Shown here: positions 9,056 through 18,042 of the stretch, piece after piece
How the letters are laid out: every line of letters begins with the position of its first letter
How positions within the stretch are numbered: position 1 is the stretch's first letter
Assembly (NCBI RefSeq): GCF_001662875.1
Contig: NZ_JPVZ01000002.1
Coordinates: 606,808-670,807 of the forward strand
DNA: 64,000 bases
Reading direction: 5' to 3'
Source: Thalassospira tepidiphila MCCC 1A03514
Lineage (GTDB): Bacteria; Pseudomonadota; Alphaproteobacteria; Rhodospirillales; Thalassospiraceae
The notes under the pieces: model-generated
Told to the model about the DNA's origin: nothing
What the model saw: the letters and a program-made list of their open reading frames with translations, nothing else
Database searches by the model: none
Program-made: the position numbers and the translations under genes

Positions 9056-9724
9056 TCAGGCTGATTTCAAAAGCTTTTCGGGCAAAAGCGGGTCGGTCTG
9101 GGCGGCAGAAGTTCGTGCCTTGAAGCGCGCAAAGGCATCTTCGACATTGGGCGCGTTTGCCAACATTTCCGGGCCGCCCGGCATCGCGTTCAGGTAATGG
9201 ATCATCGGCATGATCATCATGTCGGGAATGGTGAAACGGTCACCACAAACCCAGCCATCGCCATAAGCAGCATCAAGGGCAGAAAGATCATGACGGATGC
9301 GGTCCGTCATCTCGTTCATCCGGGTGGTAAATGCCGGGTCACGACGTGTGACATCATCGGCAAAGAACATCGGAATAACGAAATTGCGGATGATGTCCGG
9401 ATCAAGCCGGGTCATGGCGACACTGATCCACTGGTTCATCCGGGCCGCTTTTTCGGCATGCACCGGGCGCAATAACGGCCCGGGGAAATTATCATCAATA
9501 TAGCGGCAAATGGCGGCGGTTTCATAAAGCACGAACTGCCCGTGGGTCAGGACCGGGACCTTGCCAAACGGGTTGTTGCGCAACAGTTCCGGTGTTGGCG
9601 GATGGCCGGGTGGCTGGACATTCCGGCTGCTGAACGCGAACGGTATTTCCTTTTCCAGACAGGCAATGCGAACCGTGCGTGTCAGGTTACTGCGCGGCAT
9701 TCCGATAATTGTGACATCCGACAT
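9056..9724 (-). CDS. Glutathione S-transferase family protein
   Basis: This 222-residue protein has a thioredoxin-like N-terminal half (residues 1-80, with NPFGKVPVLTHG and the glutathione-binding ETAAICRYIDDNF) and a helical C-terminal half with FTIPDMMIMPMIHY. It is only distantly similar to the GST at 8317. An AAGGG ribosome site precedes the ATG. It is divergent from a TetR gene, and a perfect 11-bp palindrome lies within 75 bp of its start, so expression is probably repressed by that regulator and induced by an electrophile or similar stress. Confidence 0.9.
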   Translation of the reverse strand: MSDVTIIGMPRSNLTRTVRIACLEKEIPFAFSSRNVQPPGHPPTPELLRNNPFGKVPVLTHGQFVLYETAAICRYIDDNFPGPLLRPVHAEKAARMNQWISVAMTRLDPDIIRNFVIPMFFADDVTRRDPAFTTRMNEMTDRIRHDLSALDAAYGDGWVCGDRFTIPDMMIMPMIHYLNAMPGGPEMLANAPNVEDAFARFKARTSAAQTDPLLPEKLLKSA

Positions 9725-9772
9725 GGCAAGACCCTTTTGTTCGGTGAACTTGCAGACAGGATTACGTCCCCC

Positions 9773-9796
9773 ATAATATGTTCAAGAACATATTAT
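9773..9796. promoter_or_regulatory. Perfect palindromic operator between GST and TetR genes
   Basis: ATAATATGTTC and its exact reverse complement GAACATATTAT are separated by two bases (AA). It is the strongest dyad in the 146-bp divergent intergenic region and is the expected length for a TetR-dimer site. It probably controls the GST gene and the regulator itself. Confidence 0.7.
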
Positions 9797-9870
9797 CAGA
9801 ATGTGTCATGGTCGATCTGTCGCCCGATCCAGACATCCGGTGACGTGCCGATTACCTGGTGGAGTTCGAA

Positions 9871-10539
9871 ATGCCCTATGCGCCGACGCATAAGCCCAAA
9901 ACCCGCATTCGCATCGTCAATGCGGCCAGTGCGCTGTTTAAAAAGCACGGGTTTGAAAATGTCACGATTGATCAGGTCATGGCAGCGGCCGGGCTGACCC
10001 GCGGCGGGTTCTATGCCCACTTCAAGAACAAGGAAGCCCTGTTTGTTGCCTGCGTTGAAAACGGCATGTCGCTTCTGTCATCGCCCGTGCTGGCAAAATT
10101 GCGCAAGGCCGAGCTGTCGGGAAGCGACTGGGTGACATCCTTTGCCGAACTCTATCTGTCACGGGTGCATGTTGATAACCCCGAATTTGGATGTGCGCTG
10201 CCAACCCTGTCGTCCGAAGTCTCACGTTCCGGCGATCAGGCGCGTGCAGCGTTTTCAAAACTGATTGATCAGGCATCGGGCAAACTTGCTTGGAAACTGG
10301 CAAAGGAAGACGGTGTTCCGGGCATGGATAAACCTGTCCCGATGGACGGTGAGTCCGTGCTGCCAGATGTTCCTGATGGTTACCGCGCCGAAGCCACATC
10401 CATGTTGGCGATGCTGGTCGGGGCAGTTGTTCTGAGCCGTGCAGTCGATGACAAGACGGCCGACGATATCCTCGCGGCAAGTCGGGAGAGTATCTCGCGC
10501 TCCCGTCACCAACATCTGGCGACAGCAATTGCGAAATAG
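9871..10539 (+). CDS. TetR/AcrR family transcriptional regulator
   Basis: This 222-residue protein has a canonical TetR helix-turn-helix at about residues 12-55 (IVNAASALFKKHGFENVTIDQVMAAAGLTRGGFYAHFKNKEALF, given here only as a span) and a ligand-binding C-terminal region with two cysteines (C53, C108). The start at 9871 has GGAG six bases upstream; a GTG four codons earlier is less likely. It is divergent from a GST gene, with a palindromic operator between them. By analogy to NemR-like repressors it may sense an electrophile, but this is inference. Confidence 0.92.
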   Translation: MPYAPTHKPKTRIRIVNAASALFKKHGFENVTIDQVMAAAGLTRGGFYAHFKNKEALFVACVENGMSLLSSPVLAKLRKAELSGSDWVTSFAELYLSRVHVDNPEFGCALPTLSSEVSRSGDQARAAFSKLIDQASGKLAWKLAKEDGVPGMDKPVPMDGESVLPDVPDGYRAEATSMLAMLVGAVVLSRAVDDKTADDILAASRESISRSRHQHLATAIAK

Positions 10540-10556
10540 CTACCGAGATCTCGTGA

Positions 10557-11639
10557 CTATTTCATTGCAAGCGGTGTGATTTGCTTTTTGCGTTCAGCCA
10601 TCATTTTCTGCTCGGCCAGCCCGCCGGCCTCGTCTGTCAGGAAAGTGAAAATCGCAAATCGCCGACCCTTGGTAACCGGCAATGCTTCATGCAAAAGCGA
10701 ACATGAAAATACGACAGCACCACCGGGCGGCGGCGCATAAACTGCCCGGCCATATTCCGGGAAGCGCACCTGACCACCTTCATAATCAATCGGGTTCAGG
10801 TTCAGAGATACCGCAAATCTTCGATGGGCAGTGAATGCGGTACGATTGTCTCTGTGGCGGCCAAAATGCCCCTGATTGGCTGAGTCATAGCACCCGATAC
10901 GCAAGGCTTCCATACTGGCAGTCTTGAAATGGAATACCTTCATCAGTTCCGGCATCAGGCGCGTAACAAGCCGGGCTTTAACCCGATTGAAAAGCTCTTC
11001 ATCAAGCAGGACCACGTCGTTGCGTTTCTTGATATTGGCCTTTGCGATGTTGCTGCCAATATCACCTTGAGATACCCCATCTGCCTTCTTTTCGCCGGCC
11101 TCCCAATAGGCCAGCAAGTCAGCGCACAGCTCGGGTTCAAGCACATCCTTCATCACCAGAACCGGTGCCTGATAGGATGCTGGCTCCGGGGCAGTTTGTG
11201 CCGCAATCGCGTTGCAGCTTGTGATAAAATCATCAAGATCGGCCATTGAGCCGATTTTGCTTAGACGATGGTTAGGATCAATCAGGGCAACACTGCCGCC
11301 AGGACAGGCAAATAGCATGCGCACCTTGTTTTCCGCGTCATAAAGCTCGGTTGCCTTCGCGCTGGATTTACCAGATTTCTTCGGGCTTTTCTTTCCGCCA
11401 ATTACGATGAAATGCAGCACTTCGGCATCTGCGGTCGCATCACGAAGCTGATCAATTTTCTCCCACTCGGCCTTGCCGGGTTTTTCATCAAAAAACCACA
11501 GGGCCAATGTGTTTCCGGCAATGAGCTGGTAGGTCAGGTCGATGTTTTCCCCCGTGGTATCGGGGAGCACAATCTTGGGAACAAAGTCTCCCACTTCCAG
11601 ACTTTTGGTCTTTGGGGGCTGTTGCGATGTACCAGTCAT
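10557..11639 (-). CDS. Redoxin-like domain fused to 2-oxoglutarate/Fe(II) dioxygenase (prolyl 4-hydroxylase type)
   Basis: This 360-residue protein has two parts. Residues 14-150 resemble an AhpC/TSA peroxiredoxin (EVGDFVPKIVLPDTTGENI), but the region equivalent to the peroxidatic TPGC reads KPGKAEW without cysteine. Residues 155-335 are a P4H-type double-stranded beta-helix with the iron triad H262, D264, H317 and the 2-oxoglutarate arginine in KGRRFAIF. It should hydroxylate an unknown substrate using oxygen. The redoxin part is probably structural or a thioredoxin-fold binding module. It lies 46 bp downstream of dapE on the same strand. Confidence 0.82.
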   Translation of the reverse strand: MTGTSQQPPKTKSLEVGDFVPKIVLPDTTGENIDLTYQLIAGNTLALWFFDEKPGKAEWEKIDQLRDATADAEVLHFIVIGGKKSPKKSGKSSAKATELYDAENKVRMLFACPGGSVALIDPNHRLSKIGSMADLDDFITSCNAIAAQTAPEPASYQAPVLVMKDVLEPELCADLLAYWEAGEKKADGVSQGDIGSNIAKANIKKRNDVVLLDEELFNRVKARLVTRLMPELMKVFHFKTASMEALRIGCYDSANQGHFGRHRDNRTAFTAHRRFAVSLNLNPIDYEGGQVRFPEYGRAVYAPPPGGAVVFSCSLLHEALPVTKGRRFAIFTFLTDEAGGLAEQKMMAERKKQITPLAMK

Positions 11640-11685
11640 GTCCGAAAATCCAAAAAATCAGAAAAAGAAAACACGTCTTCTTTGA

Positions 11686-12831
11686 TCACGAAGTCGTAAA
11701 ATAACCGGACAGAATTTCGCTGTAAATTCTTGTGAGGTTTTCGATGTCATCAACCATCGCGTGTTCATCGACCTTGTGCATGCTTTGTCCGACCAGACCG
11801 AATTCGGCGACCTCGGTGTATTTCTGAATGAAGCGCGCATCGGATGTGCCGCCGGTCGTGCTCATTTCAGGCCGCTTGCCGGTAACCTTTTCCGAGGCAT
11901 CCGCAATCAGATTGGCGAGCTTGCCCGGATTGGACAGGAACGCCTCACCGGAAATCTTGACCTTGAGATCGTGCGCACCGGCATGCTCGGCACAGACATC
12001 CTCGATCCATTTTTTAAGATCGCTACCTGTGTGCTGATCATTAAAGCGGATGTTAAACGCTGCACTGACCTTGGCCGGAACCACGTTGGTCGCGGTATTT
12101 CCGGCATCAACCGTGGTGATTTCAAGGTTGCTCGGCTGGAAATGATCGGTGCCCTGATCAAGCTCGCGGGAATTGAGCACATCAAGCGTCTTGATCATGC
12201 GCGGCACCGGGTTGTCGGCCAGATGCGGATAGGCGACGTGGCCCTGTGCGCCATAAACCGTCAACCAGCCGGTGATGGAGCCACGGCGGCCGACTTTCAT
12301 CATCTCGCCGAGATATTTTGGATTGGTTGGTTCGCCGACGATGCAACAATCGAACTTTTCGCCTTGCTGATCGCACCATTCGACCAGCTTGACCGTGCCA
12401 TTGATCGCGTCAGCCTCTTCGTCGCCTGTGATCAGGAACGAGATGCTTTCATCGAAATCCGGATGGGCAGCAAGGAACGCATCGACCGCGCCGACAAAGC
12501 AGGCAATGCCTGTTTTCATGTCCACCGCACCCCGGCCAAACAGACGGCCGTCTTTGACTTCGCCGCCGAACGGATCGACGGTCCAGGCGGCAACGTCGCC
12601 AGCGGGCACCACATCGGTATGGCCGGCAAAACAGAAATTGCGCCCCTTGGTCCCCAGGCGGGCATAGAGGTTGTCGATAGCATCACTGTCATCGCCATCA
12701 AAGACCTTGCGCGTGCACTTGAATCCCCGTGCCTCAAGCGCCTTCTGCAACACATCAAGCGCGCCTTCATCGGCAGGTGTTACCGACGGGCAGCGGATCA
12801 GGGACTGTGCAAGTTCAAGGGCGGTCGACAT
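11686..12831 (-). CDS. dapE: Succinyl-diaminopimelate desuccinylase
   Basis: This 381-residue M20-family metallohydrolase carries FAGHTDVVPAGD, GRGAVDMKTGIACF and the ITGDEEADA segment that supply the two zinc sites and the catalytic glutamate; the late GGTSDARF motif is also present. It releases succinate from N-succinyl-LL-diaminopimelate in lysine and peptidoglycan synthesis. The ATG at 12831 follows AAGAGAG at good spacing. The pathway partner dapD is immediately upstream in the same direction, but a terminator hairpin and the parS site lie between them. Confidence 0.95.
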   Translation of the reverse strand: MSTALELAQSLIRCPSVTPADEGALDVLQKALEARGFKCTRKVFDGDDSDAIDNLYARLGTKGRNFCFAGHTDVVPAGDVAAWTVDPFGGEVKDGRLFGRGAVDMKTGIACFVGAVDAFLAAHPDFDESISFLITGDEEADAINGTVKLVEWCDQQGEKFDCCIVGEPTNPKYLGEMMKVGRRGSITGWLTVYGAQGHVAYPHLADNPVPRMIKTLDVLNSRELDQGTDHFQPSNLEITTVDAGNTATNVVPAKVSAAFNIRFNDQHTGSDLKKWIEDVCAEHAGAHDLKVKISGEAFLSNPGKLANLIADASEKVTGKRPEMSTTGGTSDARFIQKYTEVAEFGLVGQSMHKVDEHAMVDDIENLTRIYSEILSGYFTTS

Positions 12832-12888
12832 TGGCACTCTCTTGGTCTTAGTGGTTTGCGTCTATATAGGAATTTGTACCTATTATTA

Positions 12889-12904
12889 TGTTTCACGTGA
12901 AACA
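12889..12904. promoter_or_regulatory. parS centromere site (ParB binding site)
   Basis: The perfect 16-bp palindrome TGTTTCACGTGAAACA matches the consensus chromosomal parS exactly. It sits in the dapD-dapE intergenic region. ParB-CTP nucleates here and spreads to build the partition complex moved by ParA. parS sites cluster near replication origins, so this suggests an origin-proximal position. I found no second full match in the window. Confidence 0.9.
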
Positions 12905-12924
12905 AAATAGGAACAAATATACAT

Positions 12925-12958
12925 TAAGGGGCGAAACAGCCATGCGTTTCGCCCCTTA
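12925..12958 (-). terminator. Intrinsic terminator after dapD
   Basis: A perfect 13-bp stem, TAAGGGGCGAAAC paired with GTTTCGCCCCTTA, has an 8-base loop. It lies 28 bp after the dapD stop on the minus strand and is followed by an AT-rich stretch. It separates dapD transcription from the parS site and dapE. Confidence 0.75.
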
Positions 12959-12985
12959 TATCATGATCACATTGTGTGTCGCAGA

Positions 12986-13831
12986 TCAGTCGCGCAGCAA
13001 TTCGTTGATCGAGGTTTTCGAGCGGGTCTTTTCATCAACGCGTTTGATGATGACCGCGCAATAGAGGCTCGGCCCCGGGGTGCCATCCGGAAGCGGTTTG
13101 CCCGGAATGCTGCCCGGAACGACCACGGAATAGGCCGGAACGCGACCGACAAAGGTTTCGCCGGTGGTGCGGTCGATGATTTTGGTCGATGCGCCGATGA
13201 AGACACCCATCGAAATCACGGCCCCTTCTTCGACAATCACACCTTCAACGATTTCCGAACGTGCGCCGATAAAGGCGTTGTCTTCGATGATGACCGGGCC
13301 GGCCTGAAGCGGTTCAAGCACGCCACCGATACCGGCACCACCCGACAGGTGAACGTTCTTGCCGATCTGTGCGCAGGATCCAACCGTGGCCCAGGTATCG
13401 ACCATGACACCGGTATCAACATAGGCGCCAAGGTTCACAAAACTCGGCATCAAAACGGTGCCCGGTGCGACATAGGCCGAACGGCGCACGATGCTGCCCG
13501 GAACGGCACGGAAACCGGCCTTTTTAAATTCGGCTTCGCCCCAACCTTCGAACTTGGACGGGACCTTGTCCCACCAGTTGGTGTTTTCACCCGGACCGCC
13601 TGCGATGGTGGTCATGTCATTGAGACGGAAGGACAGCAGAACCGCCTTTTTTGCCCACTGATTGACAACCCATTTGCCATTGGTCTTTTCGGCAACGCGC
13701 AGGTCGCCGGAATCCATGGCGGAAAGCGTCTGTTCAACAGCCTTGCGGATTTCACCCTGGGTAGAGGAGTTAATCTCGTCGCGGTTTTCCCATGCGACGT
13801 TGATCACGCCTTCAAGCTCGGTTCTGTTCAT
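12986..13831 (-). CDS. dapD: 2,3,4,5-tetrahydropyridine-2,6-dicarboxylate N-succinyltransferase
   Basis: This 281-residue enzyme is a left-handed beta-helix succinyltransferase with hexapeptide repeats from about residue 115 ([31 protein letters not shown]). It transfers succinate from succinyl-CoA in the succinylase branch of lysine/DAP synthesis, upstream of DapE. The ATG at 13831 gives the usual family length and has AAGGA ten bases upstream; a TTG at 13858 would add nine residues. Its terminator and the parS site follow. Confidence 0.95.
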   Translation of the reverse strand: MNRTELEGVINVAWENRDEINSSTQGEIRKAVEQTLSAMDSGDLRVAEKTNGKWVVNQWAKKAVLLSFRLNDMTTIAGGPGENTNWWDKVPSKFEGWGEAEFKKAGFRAVPGSIVRRSAYVAPGTVLMPSFVNLGAYVDTGVMVDTWATVGSCAQIGKNVHLSGGAGIGGVLEPLQAGPVIIEDNAFIGARSEIVEGVIVEEGAVISMGVFIGASTKIIDRTTGETFVGRVPAYSVVVPGSIPGKPLPDGTPGPSLYCAVIIKRVDEKTRSKTSINELLRD

Positions 13832-14082
13832 TTTTCGAAGGTCCTTGCGGTCAGCCAAAATTGCGTCGGCGGAGAATGGTCAATGCGCGCGCGCAAGTCA
13901 ACTCCGCCAGTTTACGTAGAAACGCCTGTGTCAGGCAGATTTCCGTTCCTGATCCCGTATGGCCGATAGACATAGCCGATCATTCCGCCAAGCTCAATCC
14001 TGGAACGATGACAAATCAGCTCTTCCCTGACCGGTAGCAGGGAAGTGAACCACCCTGACTGGGCGCAGCTTTAACGGGGGGA

Positions 14083-14778
14083 TTACGATCCGGTGTTAAG
14101 CCCGCGCAAGAAGCCGACAAGATCATCCGTTTCATGATCAATGCGCGGATCATCGCGACCGGCCTGCGCCCATTCAAGATCGGTATGCACCCAGACGGTG
14201 GTCATGCCCATATCCTTGGCCGGCAGAAGGTTTTTGGCCATGTCTTCGAAATAGACCGCACGGGTCGGGTCAATGCCATCGCGCGCGAGTAGCAGGTCAT
14301 AGGGTTCCTGCTTGGGCTTGGGGATGTATTCGGCATCAACGATGTCAAAGATGGTTTCAAAATGATCAGCAATACCAAGGCGGTCCATCACCCGTTCGGC
14401 ATGGCCGCGTGATGCATTGGTGAAAATCAGTTTACGGCCCGGAAGATCATTCAGCGCGCTGGCAAGATCCGGTGCCGGGTCGACCACGGACAGATCAATG
14501 TCATGAACCTTGGCAAGGTAATCGGCCGGATCGATTTCGTGTTCGGTCATCAACCCGCGCAAGGTGGTGCCATAGCGATGGAAATAGTCCTTTTGCACCC
14601 GGTGGGCTTCGGTTGCCTCGAGCTTCAGCGCATCACGGACATATTGCCCGATCAGATCAGACACCTGTGAAAACAGATTGCAGGCCGCCGGATAAAGCGT
14701 GTTGTCGAGATCAAAGATCAGAACGCTGTCATCGTCGACACGGGGCAATTCGGATCTGCGTTTCGGGGCGGTGGTCAT
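14083..14778 (-). CDS. HAD superfamily hydrolase, pyrimidine 5'-nucleotidase type
   Basis: This 231-residue protein has HAD motif I FDLDNTLYPA near residue 22, motif II IFTNASRGHAERV, and the motif III/IV region KPKQEPYDLLL with VYFEDMAKNLLPAK. The DLDNTLYP form and helical cap are typical of SDT1/YjjG-like pyrimidine 5'-nucleotidases, which dephosphorylate UMP/CMP. The ATG at 14778 is chosen because GGAAGG precedes it and the family N-terminus follows; an upstream start would add 36 unrelated residues. No operon partner is visible. Confidence 0.85.
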   Translation of the reverse strand: MTTAPKRRSELPRVDDDSVLIFDLDNTLYPAACNLFSQVSDLIGQYVRDALKLEATEAHRVQKDYFHRYGTTLRGLMTEHEIDPADYLAKVHDIDLSVVDPAPDLASALNDLPGRKLIFTNASRGHAERVMDRLGIADHFETIFDIVDAEYIPKPKQEPYDLLLARDGIDPTRAVYFEDMAKNLLPAKDMGMTTVWVHTDLEWAQAGRDDPRIDHETDDLVGFLRGLNTGS

Positions 14779-15237
14779 GATCTGGGGCCTTCCGGATATG
14801 CTTGTTGGACAGACGTGCCTGGCGCGCGTGTCAGGCAGTCGACATTTGTATGCGATCCTTACGGCGTTGCAAACCATCAGGATCAATCAGAACTACAAAT
14901 GGTGTACCCGTGGTCATTTGTTCGCCGTTGAATTGCAGGGAGCCAAGCGAGAACGGCACAGGGGTTTAAAACGGCCAAAAAGAGCAAACATATATTGGGT
15001 TCTTGTTTGGGATCCGCATCTGGGGCCTTGGGCTGCGCGTATCAAATGTGATGGAGGTTCGGCCCGGAAAACCGGGCGAGGACATTATTATCCGTCCGCA
15101 TAGGAAATTCAGGTTTTGTAAAACCCTTGTTAAGTAGAAGCAGTGAAAATGACCGAAAGCCATTAAGGCGATCAGACTGGTTTCCGTGCTCGGGGGAAGG
15201 GAATCACTTGTTGATCCGGGCAGCGTGAGAGGGTGCA
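14779..15237. other. 459-bp intergenic region with no gene found
   Basis: This divergent gap holds the promoters of the nucleotidase and EAL genes. Open frames here lack ribosome sites and resemble no protein. A weak GGTTTT/AAAACC hairpin stands near 15112. I see no RNA family, repeat or mobile element. Confidence 0.4.
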
Positions 15238-16920
15238 TTGGATAAACTTATAAAGGCGCGAACAACCGAACTGCGCAAAGAGAGAAACCGTTTTGCGGCA
15301 TTGGCTTTTGTCTGGGGGGATCTTCTTCTGGAACTGGACGGAGATCTGCGCATTGTTTTTGCCTCTGGCGCATCAGACGGGATTTTGGGGCATGGGCCAC
15401 AAGATCTGTCGGGGAAGTCGTTCATCCAATTCCTGGCCAAACAGTATCGCCCGCTGGTGACAGAGATGTTGCGGGTCGCGCGCCGCCGCGGGCGCATGGA
15501 CAATATTCAGGTCCGCTTCAATCAGCAGGCCGACATGTTAAGCCCGCCGGTTTCCATGAGCGGGTATTTCCTGCCTGATCTTGGCGATCATTTCTTTGTC
15601 GCGCTCAGGGTTGCGATCAATGCCCTGTCGCCTGATGTTGCCGCCAGCCTTCAGCGCGACACTGCTACGGGACTTCTTGATGAGGAAAGCCTGTCAAAGG
15701 TCGTCACGGAACGGTTGATGGCGCGCCGGGAAACCGGGATCGAGCACAAATTTACCCTGATGACCCTCAATGCGTTTGATCCGCTATGCGCGCGGATGAA
15801 ACAGATCGAACAGGCGGAAATGATGGCCAGCGTCGGAGCCTTTCTGCGCGCCCATTCGGTTGCGGGCGACACGGCCGGGCGACTGGGGACAGAACAATTT
15901 GGCATGTTACATCGCGCAGATGTCCCGATTGGCGATCTTGAAAAACGGATCGAGGAATGTGTGCGCGATGCCGATCCGACCGGGGTTGGCATCGAGGTCA
16001 GTTCATCGGTGACCGATTTTACCGCCGAGCTGATCCCGCCGGGCGATCTGGCGCGCGGGGTTTTGTATTCCATCCGGCGGTTCTGTGACCGGCAGGAGCA
16101 CAGCTTTACGTTTTCGCGCCTGATGGGGCAGGCGGATAATCTCGTCAACAATACCTTTTCGGCGATGCAGGATTTTGGCACCCGGGTCGATCAGTTGAAG
16201 TTCGATACGGTGTATCAGCCGATTGTGCGCCTGCCGAATGCGGAAATCCATCATTTCGAAGTGCTGGTAAGGTTCTATGACGATGATGGCAAACTGATCC
16301 CGACACAGGAACTGGTCAGCTTTGCCGAGCAGGTCAATATGGTCCATCGTCTTGATCTGGCGATGTTGCGCCGAAACCTTAAATGGATCACCTCCCAGCT
16401 TGATCAGGGGATAACCGCCCGGGTTGCTGTGAATATTTCCGGCCATTCGTTGGGAAATCCGGATTTTTGCCGGTCTGTGATTGCGCTGTTTGAGCGCCAT
16501 CGCGAAGCACTTGGCCAATTGATGCTTGAGATCACCGAAACCGCCGAAATCAGCGATATCGATACGGCGGCAAAATGGATTGCCCGTTTCCGTGAATTCG
16601 GGGTCGAGATCTGCCTTGATGATTTCGGCACCGGTGCGTCGAACTTCCGGTATCTCAGCGCAATGGATATCGATTATGTAAAGATTGACGGCGAATCAAT
16701 CCGGCAATCGACCAAGACAGCCAAGGGATTGGCGTTCCTGAGATCGCTTGTCGATTTGTGCCACGACATCAATGTCGAGGTTGTCGCCGAGATGATCGAG
16801 ACAGACAAGATGCGCGAACTTGTGACCAAGGCCGGTTTTGACTATGCGCAGGGCTATCTGTTCGGCAAGCCAGAGGCCGACATTACGCTGTACTGGCGTG
16901 ATTCTGTGTACAAACGGTGA
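15238..16920 (+). CDS. EAL-domain cyclic di-GMP phosphodiesterase with PAS-like and degenerate GGDEF regions
   Basis: This 560-residue cytoplasmic protein has a PAS-like segment (residues 20-125), a degenerate GGDEF region (about 140-290, RLGTEQF in place of GGDEF) and a full EAL domain (about 315-555). The EAL residues needed for c-di-GMP hydrolysis are present: E341 in EVLVRF, N399, E434, D461/D462 in DDFGTG, K482, E518 and Q538. Loss of the GGDEF motif suggests a GTP-sensing or structural role. The frame is closed upstream by TGA at 15226, so TTG at 15238 after GAGAGGG is the best start. Confidence 0.88.
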   Translation: MDKLIKARTTELRKERNRFAALAFVWGDLLLELDGDLRIVFASGASDGILGHGPQDLSGKSFIQFLAKQYRPLVTEMLRVARRRGRMDNIQVRFNQQADMLSPPVSMSGYFLPDLGDHFFVALRVAINALSPDVAASLQRDTATGLLDEESLSKVVTERLMARRETGIEHKFTLMTLNAFDPLCARMKQIEQAEMMASVGAFLRAHSVAGDTAGRLGTEQFGMLHRADVPIGDLEKRIEECVRDADPTGVGIEVSSSVTDFTAELIPPGDLARGVLYSIRRFCDRQEHSFTFSRLMGQADNLVNNTFSAMQDFGTRVDQLKFDTVYQPIVRLPNAEIHHFEVLVRFYDDDGKLIPTQELVSFAEQVNMVHRLDLAMLRRNLKWITSQLDQGITARVAVNISGHSLGNPDFCRSVIALFERHREALGQLMLEITETAEISDIDTAAKWIARFREFGVEICLDDFGTGASNFRYLSAMDIDYVKIDGESIRQSTKTAKGLAFLRSLVDLCHDINVEVVAEMIETDKMRELVTKAGFDYAQGYLFGKPEADITLYWRDSVYKR

Positions 16921-16987
16921 TACTGGCAGGCAAAGACAGTCCCGGTCGGGGAAATTGAGCCGCGCGAAGCGGCGTTAACTGGCCCGA

Positions 16988-17788
16988 TCAGTTTTTGCTG
17001 TCCTCGGAAGTCACGCCATATCGGGCGAGGATTTTTTCAAACAGGCCATTTTCCCGGATCGCCATAAGCCCGTTGTTCAGTTCCCTGAGCAATGTCTTTG
17101 GGTCCCTTGCTTGGCGCGAGATGCAGGCAAAGTAGGGATTGGTCGAAATCACCTTGGAATGGACATTCTCGATATCGGTGATGGTGTGTTGCGAATGATG
17201 CAGCTCGTACTCCATCGGCGCCTTGTAGGACAGGGCGGCATCGATACGACGTGACAGCAGCATATTAAGAAGGGTGGCCTCGTTATTGACCACCAGAACA
17301 TCAAGACCGGCTGCACGCGCGGTTGATTCAAGGCTGTAACCGCTGACCACACCAATGATCATGTTTCTGGCATCAGAAATCTTTTCCAGTGATTGCAGGG
17401 CGGTCTCCCCAAACGCATAGAAAGCGACCCCGACATGGCCGAGCAGGTAGGAGTAAAACATATCCTCTTCGCGTTCAGGCAGGTAGCTGCACGAACACAG
17501 GCCATCAACCTGTCCGGTACTGGCAAGGAAATAGGCCCGTCGCCAAGGGTAGAATGGCGTGATCAGGGTGATGTTGCGCGTGGCAAAAGCGGCGCGCAAT
17601 ATTTCGATGTCATAGCCCGGCAAAGCAGCATTTTGGGCAATTTTTGAGGGCGGGAACGGATTGCACGCGAGCGTAACGGTACGCTGGTTACCAGCGGGGG
17701 GGATCAGGGTGTTCTGGGCCGATGCCGCGCTGATTGTGCCAAGCAGGGCCAAGGCACCAAGGGTCAGGCCAACGATCTTGCTGGCCAT
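16988..17788 (-). CDS. Periplasmic solute-binding protein, family 3-like
   Basis: This 266-residue protein has a clean Sec signal peptide (MASKIVGLTLGALALLG, ending ASA before QNT) and a two-lobe family 3 binding domain: TLACNPFPPSK, GYDIEILRAAFATRN, then the late RIDAALSYKAPMEYEL segment. A Cys pair (CSCS) lies mid-protein. No ABC transporter genes are near. With c-di-GMP genes on both sides it may be a sensory binding protein, but this is speculation. A GTG at 17863 is an alternative start without a ribosome site. Confidence 0.75.
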   Translation of the reverse strand: MASKIVGLTLGALALLGTISAASAQNTLIPPAGNQRTVTLACNPFPPSKIAQNAALPGYDIEILRAAFATRNITLITPFYPWRRAYFLASTGQVDGLCSCSYLPEREEDMFYSYLLGHVGVAFYAFGETALQSLEKISDARNMIIGVVSGYSLESTARAAGLDVLVVNNEATLLNMLLSRRIDAALSYKAPMEYELHHSQHTITDIENVHSKVISTNPYFACISRQARDPKTLLRELNNGLMAIRENGLFEKILARYGVTSEDSKN

Positions 17789-17992
17789 GCGCAGATGTTG
17801 GCGCGCGCCGATAGCAGAGCGGCGCAAAGGCACATATGAAAGAATACCGGCCCACTTTCCCACGATATTTTTTAACCGCTCTAGAAGAATAACGAAATCA
17901 ATATGCTATCACGCTTTGGCGGATAAGGATGCGTTATTCGCGCGATGCATGAAACAATTTAAGGTAGAAAGATTTACAAATAGTCACGCAAC

Positions 17993-18025
17993 AAAAAAGG
18001 CCGGTGTCAAACACCGGCCTTTTTG
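17993..18025 (-). terminator. Intrinsic terminator after pckA
   Basis: A perfect 12-bp-plus stem AAAGGCCGGTGT/ACACCGGCCTTT with a CAA loop is flanked by A6 and T5, so it can act in both directions. It stands 18 bp after the pckA stop. Confidence 0.85.
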
Positions 18026-18042
18026 AATATCAATGCCCGAAC

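Noticed and set aside
14023..14044. TTCCCTG/CAGGGAA hairpin upstream of dapD as a terminator.
   Set aside because: No T-run follows on either strand.
14819..15103. A 134-codon frame in the 14.8-15.2 kb gap.
   Set aside because: No ribosome site, no family features, and an odd amino acid composition.
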